In this document: piece by piece, positions 18,266 through 26,075 of the stretch
Numbering within the stretch: the stretch's first letter is position 1
How the letters are laid out: every line of letters begins with the position of its first letter
Assembly (NCBI GenBank): GCA_001829185.1
Contig: MIAR01000008.1
Coordinates: 1-54,482 of the forward strand
Direction: 5' to 3'
Length of the DNA: 54,482 nucleotides
Source: Spirochaetes bacterium GWB1_60_80
GTDB lineage: Bacteria; Spirochaetota; Spirochaetia; Treponematales; UBA12059
Made by a program: the position numbers and the translations under genes
The notes under the pieces: model-generated
The model's input: only the letters and a program-made list of their open reading frames with translations
Databases searched by the model: none
Told to the model about the DNA's origin: nothing

Positions 18266-19096
18266 ATGCAAGACCCCAAGCCGCTAACCAGTGAGATTTT
18301 CCCGTCACGCAGCCTCGGCCTTTTCCTGGCCCTCACTTTTGGGCTGACCTGGGGCATCGCTGGTCTTTTTATGCTGTTTCCAGAACGCCTAGTCAACATC
18401 TTCGGCGAGATCAGCGTCCGCAACCCGCTGTTCATCCTGGCCGTCTACTCGCCGGGCTTTGCCGCCCTCTTCCTGGTCCTCAAAACTAGCGGCCTCAAAG
18501 GGCTCGGCGCCTTCCTGCGCCGGCTAGGCCAGTGGCGAGCGCCATGGTATTGGTGGCTGATCGTGGTGGCGGGCATGCCGCTAATCATGTTCGGCGGAGC
18601 CTTCATCAAAGGCAGCCTGTCCAACGCCTTCGCCTTCAGCCCCTGGTACCAGGCCTTGCCGGCGTTGCTGCTGGCCCTGCTATTGGGCCCGATCGAAGAA
18701 CTCGGCTGGCGCGGCCTGGCCCTCCCCCTGCTTCAGCGCCGCTTCCCGCCGCTGGTCGCCGGGCTGTTACTCGGCCTGATCTGGGCGCTTTGGCACCTGC
18801 CGGCCTTCTTGATCGGCGGCACGCCCCAAAGCGCTTGGGCTTTCGGTCCGTACGTCGGCGGAGTCCTGGCCATTGCCATGCTGATGACCCTTATGTTCAA
18901 TGAAAGCGGCGGCAGCCTGCTGCTACCTGTATTGCTGCACTTCCAGGCCAACAACCCGCTTTGGCCCGATGCCCAACCCTGGGACAGCCTGCTGCTGGTG
19001 GTACTGGCACTGGTTTTGGTCGTCATTAAAAGGCGCAGCCTGACCACCAAGACCACCGGCGTGCTGACTATCCTGCGCGGCGAAGCAGCCGGCTAA
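18266..19096 (+). CDS. CPBP-family intramembrane glutamic protease
   Basis: 276 residues from ATG 18266, which has GGAGAGG 8 bases upstream. The open frame extends 8 codons further with no ribosome site. About eight TM helices are visible. The Abi/CPBP signature motifs are present: IEELGWRGLALPLL (catalytic EE..xR type), WALWHLPAFLI and HFQANNPLWP. Such proteases (Rce1-like) cleave within the membrane; bacterial roles range from bacteriocin immunity to protein processing. The substrate is unknown. It is convergent with and overlaps by 4 bases the C10 peptidase gene (3' ends at 19093-19096). Confidence 0.88.
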   Translation: MQDPKPLTSEIFPSRSLGLFLALTFGLTWGIAGLFMLFPERLVNIFGEISVRNPLFILAVYSPGFAALFLVLKTSGLKGLGAFLRRLGQWRAPWYWWLIVVAGMPLIMFGGAFIKGSLSNAFAFSPWYQALPALLLALLLGPIEELGWRGLALPLLQRRFPPLVAGLLLGLIWALWHLPAFLIGGTPQSAWAFGPYVGGVLAIAMLMTLMFNESGGSLLLPVLLHFQANNPLWPDAQPWDSLLLVVLALVLVVIKRRSLTTKTTGVLTILRGEAAG

Positions 19097-19878
19097 GGCG
19101 CCGTCGCCGGCCGCACGGCCAACACCCAGCGCTCTGGCTGATTGAAGGTGCCTAGGCTGGTGACGATGGGCTGCCAGAAGCGGTACCAGCCGTCGTCACG
19201 GCCGCCCCAGCCCAGGTTGCAGTGCGTCTCGAACAAGGCACCGCTGCCGCGGCAGCCATCGATCACCAGGGCGTGGCCGCTACCCTCCTCGCCCGCGCTC
19301 GAACCCTCCACGTACAGCAGGAGCGGCCGCCCGGCCTGCAACTCGGCGCGAATAAAGGCTTCGATTTCCGCGGTCGAGGACTGGTCGCTGCGTAGCCGCC
19401 GCGTGGTCAGCGCGAAATGTCGCGCCAGACGCTCGCGACGCACATCGCTATTGCCGATATAGGTGCCAGTGCCGAAGTCCTTGCCGGTAACCAGGGCGGC
19501 GTACCACAGGTAACGCGCCGTTGCCTGGCACTGCGCCGGGCTGACGCCGGCCGCCCGTAGATCTACCGCCACCAAGCCTAAGTCCACCGGCGCGGCGTCG
19601 AAATTGGCCGCCACTGTCGTCCCCAGGCTCTGATAGCTGGTGTCGCCATGCGGCGACAAGTGGTGATAAAAAAGTATCTGGGCCAACGCCACCGACCAGC
19701 AGCCCAGTCGGGCGGGCTGCCCGGTGCTCGGGTCGACCGGACTAAAAACAGCATAGGCGTCGCGCTGGTACCAGCGGGTGGGCAGATTGAGGAAAACCTC
19801 GTCGGACGTTGAATCGGTCGCTTGGACGCCGGCCACCACAACCAGCAACAAGACGGTGCCAAGCCAAGCGCACTTCAT
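19093..19878 (-). CDS. C10-family (streptopain-like) cysteine peptidase, secreted
   Basis: 261 residues with a signal peptide (MKCAWLGTVLLLVVVAGVQA). Catalytic Cys is in RLGCWSVALAQILFYHH and catalytic His in EGSGHALVIDGC; the C-terminal THCNLGWGGRDDGWYRFWQP carries the Trp/Gly motif of SpeB-type papain-fold enzymes. It is short compared with streptopain because the large N-terminal propeptide is missing, so activity may be controlled by export rather than zymogen cleavage. Its ATG overlaps the stop of the upstream GGDEF gene by 4 bases (ATGA), so the two are translationally coupled, an unusual pairing. Confidence 0.82.
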   Translation of the reverse strand: MKCAWLGTVLLLVVVAGVQATDSTSDEVFLNLPTRWYQRDAYAVFSPVDPSTGQPARLGCWSVALAQILFYHHLSPHGDTSYQSLGTTVAANFDAAPVDLGLVAVDLRAAGVSPAQCQATARYLWYAALVTGKDFGTGTYIGNSDVRRERLARHFALTTRRLRSDQSSTAEIEAFIRAELQAGRPLLLYVEGSSAGEEGSGHALVIDGCRGSGALFETHCNLGWGGRDDGWYRFWQPIVTSLGTFNQPERWVLAVRPATAP

Positions 19879-21260
19879 GATTGCGCCCGCTTGGCCAGCT
19901 TGTCCTTGTACATGGCGCGATCAGCCTCGGCCATCAGCTCTTCCAGGGAAGGCTTGCCGGCCTGCGAGGGGTCGAAGACCGCCAAACCGCTACTAAGCGC
20001 CAGGGCGAAGGGCAACGGGGCAGTCCGGTTGAACTCGGCCAAGCCGCCAGCCAGACGGCCAGCCAGAACGACAGCGTCAGCCGTGTCCGCCAACAGGCCG
20101 AAGATCACGAACTCGTCACCGCCCAGGCGGGCGATGATGTCGGAGTCGCGGAAACTGGCCCGCAGGATGCCGGCCACCGCCTGGAGCGCGGCGTCGCCGG
20201 CGCCGTGGCCATGGTGGTCGTTGATCAGCTTCATATTGTCCAAGTCGATAAAGTGGACGGCATAGGGCTGCCGCTCGCGCAGGGCCAACCGGGATTGCTG
20301 ACTGGCGATGGCCAGGAAACCGCGCCGGTTGTAGAGGCTGGTCAACTGGTCATATAGCGACAAAGCCTTGAGCTCCTCTTCGGCCCGTTTGCGTTCGATG
20401 GCCAGGGCGATATGCTCGGCGATGAAGCCCAGGATATCCTTCTCGTGGGCCGAGTAGCGCACTCCCGGATCGTAGGACTGCACCGCCATGGCCCCGTACA
20501 CCCGGTCGCCGATCTTGAGCGGTACGCCGATCCAGTCGATAGCCGGATGCGCAACCAAATCCACCCCCTCCTTGGCCAGCACCATGCGATCGCAGGAGTA
20601 CAAGTAGGGTTCACCAGTGCGGATCACCCGCGCCGTCAAACCATTGCCCAGCGGCCCGGGCGGCGGCGCCTGGTCGAACTCGTCCACGAAATGGACAAAT
20701 TCCAGCCGGTCGATGCTGGCATTATAGGTTGCGATGTAGAAATTGCGACTATTGAGTAGTTCCACCACGATATCGTGGATGGCTTTGTAGCAAGCCGCCA
20801 TATCTTCGGCCAGCCCGGTCATGGCGGCGATGCGGTAGAGGGCGGACTGGATGAGATCATAGTCGTACTGGCGGGTAATGTCGCGGCAATGCAGCAACCG
20901 GTAATGGCCGGCTTCCAGACTGGTGACGCGAACCTCCAAGTGAACCGGGGCATAGGCCGCGCCAATAGACAGGCGTCCGGTCTGGTGCTCGGGCTGCGCA
21001 GCAACAGCCAAGGCCACCCGCCGCGCCGCGTCGGCCACCGCGTCGCCGCTAGCCGGCCGGTCTTCGTCGTCCAGCAGAAATTCGGCGAAGCGCTGGTTAA
21101 TGTACAGCGGCTCGCCCCGCCCATCAGCGATGACAATACCTTCCCAGGAATCGGCGAAATGCTCGGCAGTATGCGCCAGGCCACCACGGGCGGCAACTCT
21201 TATCATCGTGCCGATCAGTATGCCACAGCTGGCGGCTTTGTCAACCGGAAATTCCCTCAT
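19875..21260 (-). CDS. PAS-GAF-GGDEF diguanylate cyclase
   Basis: About 461 residues. A PAS-like domain (ADSWEGIVIADGRGEPLYINQRFAEF) is followed by a GAF domain (about 145-300, including WIGVPLKIGDRVYGAMAVQS), a short coiled linker (IERKRAEEELKALSLYDQLTSLYNRRGF) and a GGDEF domain. The active-site RLGGDEFVIFG is intact, with an RDSD I-site five residues ahead, so synthesis of c-di-GMP with product inhibition is expected. No EAL or HD-GYP phosphodiesterase is in the window. The start used (ATG 21260) has GGGGCAGG directly before it; ATG 21206 is an alternative. It is coupled to the C10 peptidase gene downstream. Confidence 0.85.
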   Translation of the reverse strand: MREFPVDKAASCGILIGTMIRVAARGGLAHTAEHFADSWEGIVIADGRGEPLYINQRFAEFLLDDEDRPASGDAVADAARRVALAVAAQPEHQTGRLSIGAAYAPVHLEVRVTSLEAGHYRLLHCRDITRQYDYDLIQSALYRIAAMTGLAEDMAACYKAIHDIVVELLNSRNFYIATYNASIDRLEFVHFVDEFDQAPPPGPLGNGLTARVIRTGEPYLYSCDRMVLAKEGVDLVAHPAIDWIGVPLKIGDRVYGAMAVQSYDPGVRYSAHEKDILGFIAEHIALAIERKRAEEELKALSLYDQLTSLYNRRGFLAIASQQSRLALRERQPYAVHFIDLDNMKLINDHHGHGAGDAALQAVAGILRASFRDSDIIARLGGDEFVIFGLLADTADAVVLAGRLAGGLAEFNRTAPLPFALALSSGLAVFDPSQAGKPSLEELMAEADRAMYKDKLAKRAQS

Positions 21261-21382
21261 CCTGCCCCAGTCTGGCCGCTGCCGCCCCGCCTCAGGTACA
21301 CAACAGTTTCGGCTTGCCAAGCCGCCAAAATCCGGCTAAGGTAGGAGCGGTTCGGCCGTCAACGCCGCCTGAAAGGACGTAC

Positions 21383-21940
21383 ATGAAAACCCGCCACCGT
21401 CACCATGAGCCACTGGGCGCCATGAACACCGTCAAGCATCACCTCGTCATCCTGGCCGTCATGGGCATGCTTTTCATGGTCTGCGAAGTCATCATCCGGG
21501 TCATCGGCTATCCGGCGCCCGGCCGCATCGATATGACCGTCATGTCGTTCTGGGCCTTCTGCGGCTACACCTCGCTGTGGATGTTCCCGGTCGGCGGCGT
21601 CTGCGGCCTGCTGATCGGCCTGATGAACGAGAAAATCCTGGCCGCCAAACTGCCCTACCGCCTGCAAGTGCTGCTGGGCGGCGTCATTATCACCGCCATC
21701 GAACTAGTCAGCGGGCTGGTGCTCAACGTCTGGTTGGACCTGGGCATCTGGGACTACTCGACCTTCCCGCTCAACTTCATGGGGCAGATTTGCCTGCCGG
21801 CCAGCCTGCTGTGGGTGGCCATGACGCCGCTGGCCATGTGGATCGACGACGTGTTGCGCTTCTACCTGATCGGCGGCCACAAGCCGGAAACGCTCTGGAA
21901 ATACTACCGCGACCTGTTCTGCCACAATCCGGACGCTTGA
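21383..21940 (+). CDS. CmpB-like (ABC_trans_CmpB) integral membrane protein
   Basis: 185 residues from ATG 21383, preceded by AAAGGA. Four to five TM helices are visible. The last third, LVLNVWLDLGIWDYSTFPLNFMGQICLPASLLW, matches the conserved W-x-Y-S...N-x-x-G-Q-I-C core of the family usually labelled putative ABC-transporter type IV. No ATPase or binding-protein partner is adjacent, so transport is only a name-level guess. It ends in a cytoplasmic tail HNPDA. Divergent from the GGDEF gene. Confidence 0.7.
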   Translation: MKTRHRHHEPLGAMNTVKHHLVILAVMGMLFMVCEVIIRVIGYPAPGRIDMTVMSFWAFCGYTSLWMFPVGGVCGLLIGLMNEKILAAKLPYRLQVLLGGVIITAIELVSGLVLNVWLDLGIWDYSTFPLNFMGQICLPASLLWVAMTPLAMWIDDVLRFYLIGGHKPETLWKYYRDLFCHNPDA

Positions 21941-22011
21941 ATTCAGGGGGCGCCAGCCAAAGGTCTGTCGCCTCCCCAGAAAAGATTTCGGGCCATACAA
22001 GGGCGATTAGG

Positions 22012-22288
22012 TTGTTCATGGAGCTTGCAGACGCGGGGCCTGGCGCTTTCAAGCCTGGCCAGGCTTGGACGCGCCACCCACGCAGGTGCGGTTAATTGTA
22101 CAAGCTAGCGCTTGGATTGGGGTGTATCACATCGTGCTCCAGCCAGGGTCTGTCCCCACCTACCCCAGGCGCTACCACCGCGTCGAGGTCGGCTTCCACG
22201 GCGCTGGAATAGCCAAACCCCACCGCTCGCTTATCCACGAACACCGCAACCGCTCTTGGACGCACCAGGCCCCGCGTCTGCAATCTTC
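22012..22288 (+). repeat. structured repeat with inverted ends (copy R1)
   Basis: Begins TTGTTCATGGAG and carries GCAGACGCGGGGCCTGGCGC (22028-22046), whose near-exact reverse complement recurs at 22262-22283, giving terminal inverted repeats about 215 bases apart. Inside is a perfect 18-bp palindrome CAAGCCTGG/CCAGGCTTG (22050-22067) enclosed by GGCGC/GCGCC. A related copy at 54057-54205 keeps the same stem with a compensating base-pair change. No credible gene lies in 21941-22457; this repeat and the element at 22290-22424 fill it. Confidence 0.75.
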
Positions 22289-22289
22289 C

Positions 22290-22424
22290 TAGCAGGGTGT
22301 TGAAAAACGCGAATGCGGCTTTTCAACACTTCAAAAGCCGGTACAATTACGCAGCATAGCGCAAGCTATGCGAGGAATTGTTAAGGTTGTTGAGAAAGCA
22401 ACCGGCTTTTTCAACAACCTGCTA
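22290..22424 (-). mobile_element. 135-bp three-hairpin element, copy A
   Basis: Near-identical, in opposite orientation, to 29126-29260. Ends are TAGCAGG...CCTGCTA with imperfect terminal inverted repeats TAGCAGG(G/T)TGTTGAAAAA. Each end folds into its own hairpin and a third hairpin GCATAGC-GCAA-GCTATGC lies in the middle. It has no coding capacity. It resembles a MITE or REPIN-type non-autonomous element mobilised in trans. Copy A sits directly after repeat R1. Confidence 0.85.
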
Positions 22425-22457
22425 GACAAGCCTCCCGCCGTGGGCGTCAACCTTACT

Positions 22458-22970
22458 TCAACTGCGATTGGCCGTGTCGGCGCGTTGGTAGCCAGCCAAC
22501 CCGGCCAGGAAGTTGCGCAGGAACTGGTCCAGGCACTCCTGATAGTTCTTCTGGCCCTTCTTGCGGAACAGGGCCGACAGCTCGCTCTTGGACAGCTCGA
22601 CGCCGGCCCGGCGCATGATGGCTATCATGTCGCCTTCCTGCAACTGCAGGGCGATGCGCAGTTTCTTGAGTATCTGGTTGTTGTCCAGGAAAGGTTCCGG
22701 CGCGCCAGCGCCTTTCCCGGCGGATCCGCCCGGGGAGGCCGCGTCAGTTGCCGGTCGCGGGCCGCGCTCGCGCAGGATCAGGCCATCGAGCAGGGCGGCC
22801 AGCGCGCGGCGCGGGCAATCGACATAGCCGGGCGCGTCGTCGGCCAGGAACCAGGCGTCGAGTTGCGCCCGCTCGGCCGGCGCGCCGCCTGCCGCCAAAA
22901 GTTCGAGCATGGCGGCATCGTTCAACTTGATGGCAAAGCGCAGTTTCTTGAGTACGTCGTTGGTCGTCAT
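22458..22970 (-). CDS. DUF1456 (YehS-like) protein
   Basis: 170 residues from ATG 22970, chosen because it opens the first conserved repeat (MTTNDVLKKLRFAIKLNDAAM); the frame extends upstream only to a TTG. It is built from two copies of the DUF1456 module, residues 1-60 and 100-165 (NQILKKLRIALQLQEGDMIAIMRRAG...LSALFRKKGQKNYQECLDQFLRNFL), joined by a Gly/Ala/Pro linker. YehS-like proteins are about 155 residues and have no established function. Divergent from the DHH gene, whose ATG is about 90 bases away. Confidence 0.85.
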   Translation of the reverse strand: MTTNDVLKKLRFAIKLNDAAMLELLAAGGAPAERAQLDAWFLADDAPGYVDCPRRALAALLDGLILRERGPRPATDAASPGGSAGKGAGAPEPFLDNNQILKKLRIALQLQEGDMIAIMRRAGVELSKSELSALFRKKGQKNYQECLDQFLRNFLAGLAGYQRADTANRS

Positions 22971-23056
22971 GACAGCCAGTGTGACGTTTCTGGCCCGTCT
23001 GGTCAACTGGAACTAGCTGACTTGTAAATGCGCCACCCTGGCCTATACTTGGAAGC

Positions 23057-24040
23057 ATGAAGCAAGCAAGCAAACTCGACAACCTGGTCGACCTGCTCAA
23101 ACAGGCGCCGGATGAAGTGTTCCTCCAGCCGCACAACGTGCCCGACCCGGACGCCATCGCCGCCTGCCTGGGGCTGCAGTATCTCCTGGCGCAGCGCGGC
23201 GTCAAAGCGGTCATCGTCTACGACCGCGACATCGAGAAGGCTAATTCGCTCAAGATGCTGGAGCTATTTGCGGTGGACATGGTGCCGGCCGCCAAAGCCG
23301 CTACCCTGGGCGAGGAGGACTGGTCGGTGCTGGTCGACGGCCAGAAGGGTAACGCCAACCTGACCGAGCTGGCCACCGATGAGGTGGCGGCCATCGACCA
23401 CCACGAGTTCATGGGCGACAAGGCTTACCGCTTCATGGACATCCGCCCCGACTACGGCAGCTGCTCGACCATCATCGCCGAGTACTTCTTCGAGAACGCC
23501 ATTGCGCCGCCCGGGCTGGTGGCCACCGCCTTACTCTACGGCATCTTCATGGATACCGACAACCTGACGCGCGGCGCCCGCTCGGCCGACATCGAGATGT
23601 TCTATCGCCTCTACCCGCTGTCCGACCTCAGATTGATCACCGAGCTGCGCGGCAACGAGATCGCCTTCAGCGACCTGGCCCTGTACGCCGACGCCTTCCG
23701 CTCGGTCGAGGTCTACGACGAGCTTGGCTTCCTGCGTCTGGCGGCCGTGAACGACTCGCTCCTGGGGGCGGCCGGCGATATCGTATTGTCGGTGGCCGGC
23801 GTCGAGGTGGTAGTGGCCTACTCGGTGCGCCCGACCGGCATCAAGCTGTCGGTGCGCAGCCAGGACCGGGTAGTGGCAGCCCATCAGCTGGTGCGCTATC
23901 TGGTGGAAGGCTGCGGTTTCGGCGGCGGGCACGCCCACATGGCCGGCGGTTTCATCCCAGTCGAGAACCTGAGTCCGGCCCGCAGCATCGACACCTTGCT
24001 CAAGCACCGCGCCATCCGCTTCATGGAACGGCCGGCCTGA
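23057..24040 (+). CDS. DHH/DHHA1 phosphoesterase (NrnA-like)
   Basis: 327 residues. DHH motifs: HNVPDPDAIAACLGLQYLL (metal-binding DPD), LVDGQKGNANL, and the signature AAIDHHEFMG. The C-terminal DHHA1 domain contains RSQDRVVAAHQLVRYLVEGCGFGGGHAHMAGGFIP, in which GGGHAHMAG is the substrate-binding loop. The first motif reads H-x-x-P-D-P-D, where NrnA has H-x-x-x-D-x-D. Likely degrades nano-RNA, pAp or cyclic-dinucleotide breakdown products. A GGAAG site precedes the ATG. Its 3' end overlaps that of the convergent hybrid kinase by 20 bases. Confidence 0.85.
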   Translation: MKQASKLDNLVDLLKQAPDEVFLQPHNVPDPDAIAACLGLQYLLAQRGVKAVIVYDRDIEKANSLKMLELFAVDMVPAAKAATLGEEDWSVLVDGQKGNANLTELATDEVAAIDHHEFMGDKAYRFMDIRPDYGSCSTIIAEYFFENAIAPPGLVATALLYGIFMDTDNLTRGARSADIEMFYRLYPLSDLRLITELRGNEIAFSDLALYADAFRSVEVYDELGFLRLAAVNDSLLGAAGDIVLSVAGVEVVVAYSVRPTGIKLSVRSQDRVVAAHQLVRYLVEGCGFGGGHAHMAGGFIPVENLSPARSIDTLLKHRAIRFMERPA

Positions 24041-26075
24041 CCGAGCGTCCCGACGCTTCAGCCGCCGCATCGTTGCTGGCCACTGGCACGGACTGGAGCA
24101 ACCTGGCCAAGCGGGGCAATGACAGCGGTTTGCTGACCACGGCCTGGAAACCGGCCGCCAGAAACTGGTCTTCCTCAGACCGGGAGGCGTAACCGGTTAA
24201 GGCCATGGCCATGGTCTGGTTTCCGATGGCTCGGAGTTGCTTGATGCAGTCCAGCCCGTTAAGTACCGGCATACCGATGTCCAATAGATACAAATCATAG
24301 CGCCTGGTGCGAGCCAGTTCGAGGACCTCGGCGCCATTGACGGCCAGGCTGACCTTATGTCCCAGCTTGATTAGGCTCTGGTGCAGATAGAAGCGATTGA
24401 TGGCCTCATCTTCAGCCACCAGGATGCGCAAGGGCTGCGCCGCTACGGCCATTGCAGCCGTGTCCGGACTGGCCGGCAGGGTCAGACTGGCAGCAGCGGC
24501 AGCCGACTGGGCAGGGGTGGAGCAAACGGGCAGTTCCAACTCCAGCCAGAAGGTGCTGCCGCGTCCCGCCTCGCTCTGGAGTCCAATCGACGCGCCTAAC
24601 AAGGCGGCCAGGTTCTTGACTATCGCCAAGCCCAGACCGATCCCCTGCCGACTCTTGGAGTAGGTATCCTCCACTTGGTAAAATTTCTCGAAGACGGCTT
24701 GCTGCAACTCCGGCGCTATGCCCCGGCCTTGATCGGCCACTTCGAAGCGGCAGTGCCGGAAACCAGGCCGCGTCGGCGCCGTCACGACACGCAGGCTGAT
24801 GCGGCCGACATCGGAATACTTAATGGCGTTGGACAGATAGTTGGCCAGAATCTGCTGCAGCCGGAATTCGTCGCCCTCCAGCCAGAGCTCTGTGGTCTCA
24901 GTCGATTCCAGGTCCAATTTCAGGCCCTTGCCGACTGCCATCTGGCTAAAAAGATCAAGCTGGCGGTCCAGCAGGCCGGCCAAGCAGAAGGGCTGGATGC
25001 GCAGCGTCAGCTTCCCGGCTTCAATCCGCGAAAAATCGAGGATATCGTTGACGATCAACAACAGCGATTGGCTGGCCTGCTCCAGCCGGACGAGGTGTTG
25101 GCGCTGGTCGTCGTCAAGGGTGGAACCGGCCAGCAGACCCACCATGCCGACAATGCCGTTAAGCGGCGTGCGTATTTCATGGCTCATGTTGGCCAGGAAT
25201 TGGCTCTTCACCTGGTTGGCGTTCTCGGCCTTTTCCTTGGCCAGGCTAAGGTCGGCCTTGATAGCCAGCTCGTTATAAGCGCCAGCCACGATCTGGCAGA
25301 ACAAGGCCAGCCAGGAAAGCTCGTAGGGACGGAAACGGTACTCGGCGTTTGGTCCGGCCACTAGTAGACCGGCCGCTAGGCCTGGCAGGCTCAAGGGCAG
25401 TACCAGGCAGTGGTCGGGCACGACGCCAGCGCGACGGCTAAGCTCGTCCAGGCCACTGTCATCTCCAAAGGTCGAGCCAGCCAGCAAAGGAGCTGGATAG
25501 GACTCCACCAATTCAACGCTGTGGTAGCCAAAGAATTCGTCGAGCAGAAAGGCGCCAACTGCCGGCGGAAAGTCGGCTTTGGGGCACTCGGCCAGGGTCT
25601 CGTTCCGAAAATGGATCAGCCGCTGCAAGGCCTGTAGCGTCCATTTGTCCTGGTAGTAGACATCTTTCTGCAGTTTTTCCTGCACCGCCGCATAGAATTG
25701 CTGCAGTCGCTCATACTGGATATGTAGGCGTTCCAGCTCGATGCCCTGACCTTGGGTGGTGCGGTGTTCGATAACGAGGTTGGCCTGGATATCGAGGAAA
25801 CCTTCGGCTAGTTGGCGCGCCTCCGATTGCCACTCCCGTGGAATACTGACCAGCAGCAGCTCCCGTTCCAAGCGCTGAAGCCTGAAAGTCTCAGCCGGCA
25901 CGATGAGCAGCCCCTTGAGCCGCGGTAGAAGCGCGCCAAAACTGTCCAGGAACGGTGCGGCATCAGACAACCACAAGGCCAACAGGGATTGACGCAAGGT
26001 GGCGGCGTCGACCAGCGGACAGTACTCAAAGCCGGGCGGCGCATCAAGTTCCAGCGACAGGCAAACGAAGCTCAA
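24021..26075 (-). CDS. hybrid sensor histidine kinase with receiver domain
   Basis: 684 residues, soluble. Residues 1-275 form an unrecognised sensory region with a possible GAF-like part at 165-270. HisKA follows with SQFLANMSHEIRTPLNG (phospho-His 299), then HATPase_c with NYLSNAIKYS, DQGRGI and GIGLGLAIVKNLAALLG, an Ala/Pro linker, and a receiver domain from 549 (LRILVAEDEAINR) with phospho-Asp 599 in YLLDIGMPVLNG and the conserved Lys in VVSKPLS. The start TTG overlaps the FIST gene stop (TTGA), so the FIST protein is the likely sensor partner. There is no output domain, so phosphotransfer to another protein is expected. Confidence 0.9.
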   Translation of the reverse strand: MSFVCLSLELDAPPGFEYCPLVDAATLRQSLLALWLSDAAPFLDSFGALLPRLKGLLIVPAETFRLQRLERELLLVSIPREWQSEARQLAEGFLDIQANLVIEHRTTQGQGIELERLHIQYERLQQFYAAVQEKLQKDVYYQDKWTLQALQRLIHFRNETLAECPKADFPPAVGAFLLDEFFGYHSVELVESYPAPLLAGSTFGDDSGLDELSRRAGVVPDHCLVLPLSLPGLAAGLLVAGPNAEYRFRPYELSWLALFCQIVAGAYNELAIKADLSLAKEKAENANQVKSQFLANMSHEIRTPLNGIVGMVGLLAGSTLDDDQRQHLVRLEQASQSLLLIVNDILDFSRIEAGKLTLRIQPFCLAGLLDRQLDLFSQMAVGKGLKLDLESTETTELWLEGDEFRLQQILANYLSNAIKYSDVGRISLRVVTAPTRPGFRHCRFEVADQGRGIAPELQQAVFEKFYQVEDTYSKSRQGIGLGLAIVKNLAALLGASIGLQSEAGRGSTFWLELELPVCSTPAQSAAAAASLTLPASPDTAAMAVAAQPLRILVAEDEAINRFYLHQSLIKLGHKVSLAVNGAEVLELARTRRYDLYLLDIGMPVLNGLDCIKQLRAIGNQTMAMALTGYASRSEEDQFLAAGFQAVVSKPLSLPRLARLLQSVPVASNDAAAEASGRSVRPAVP

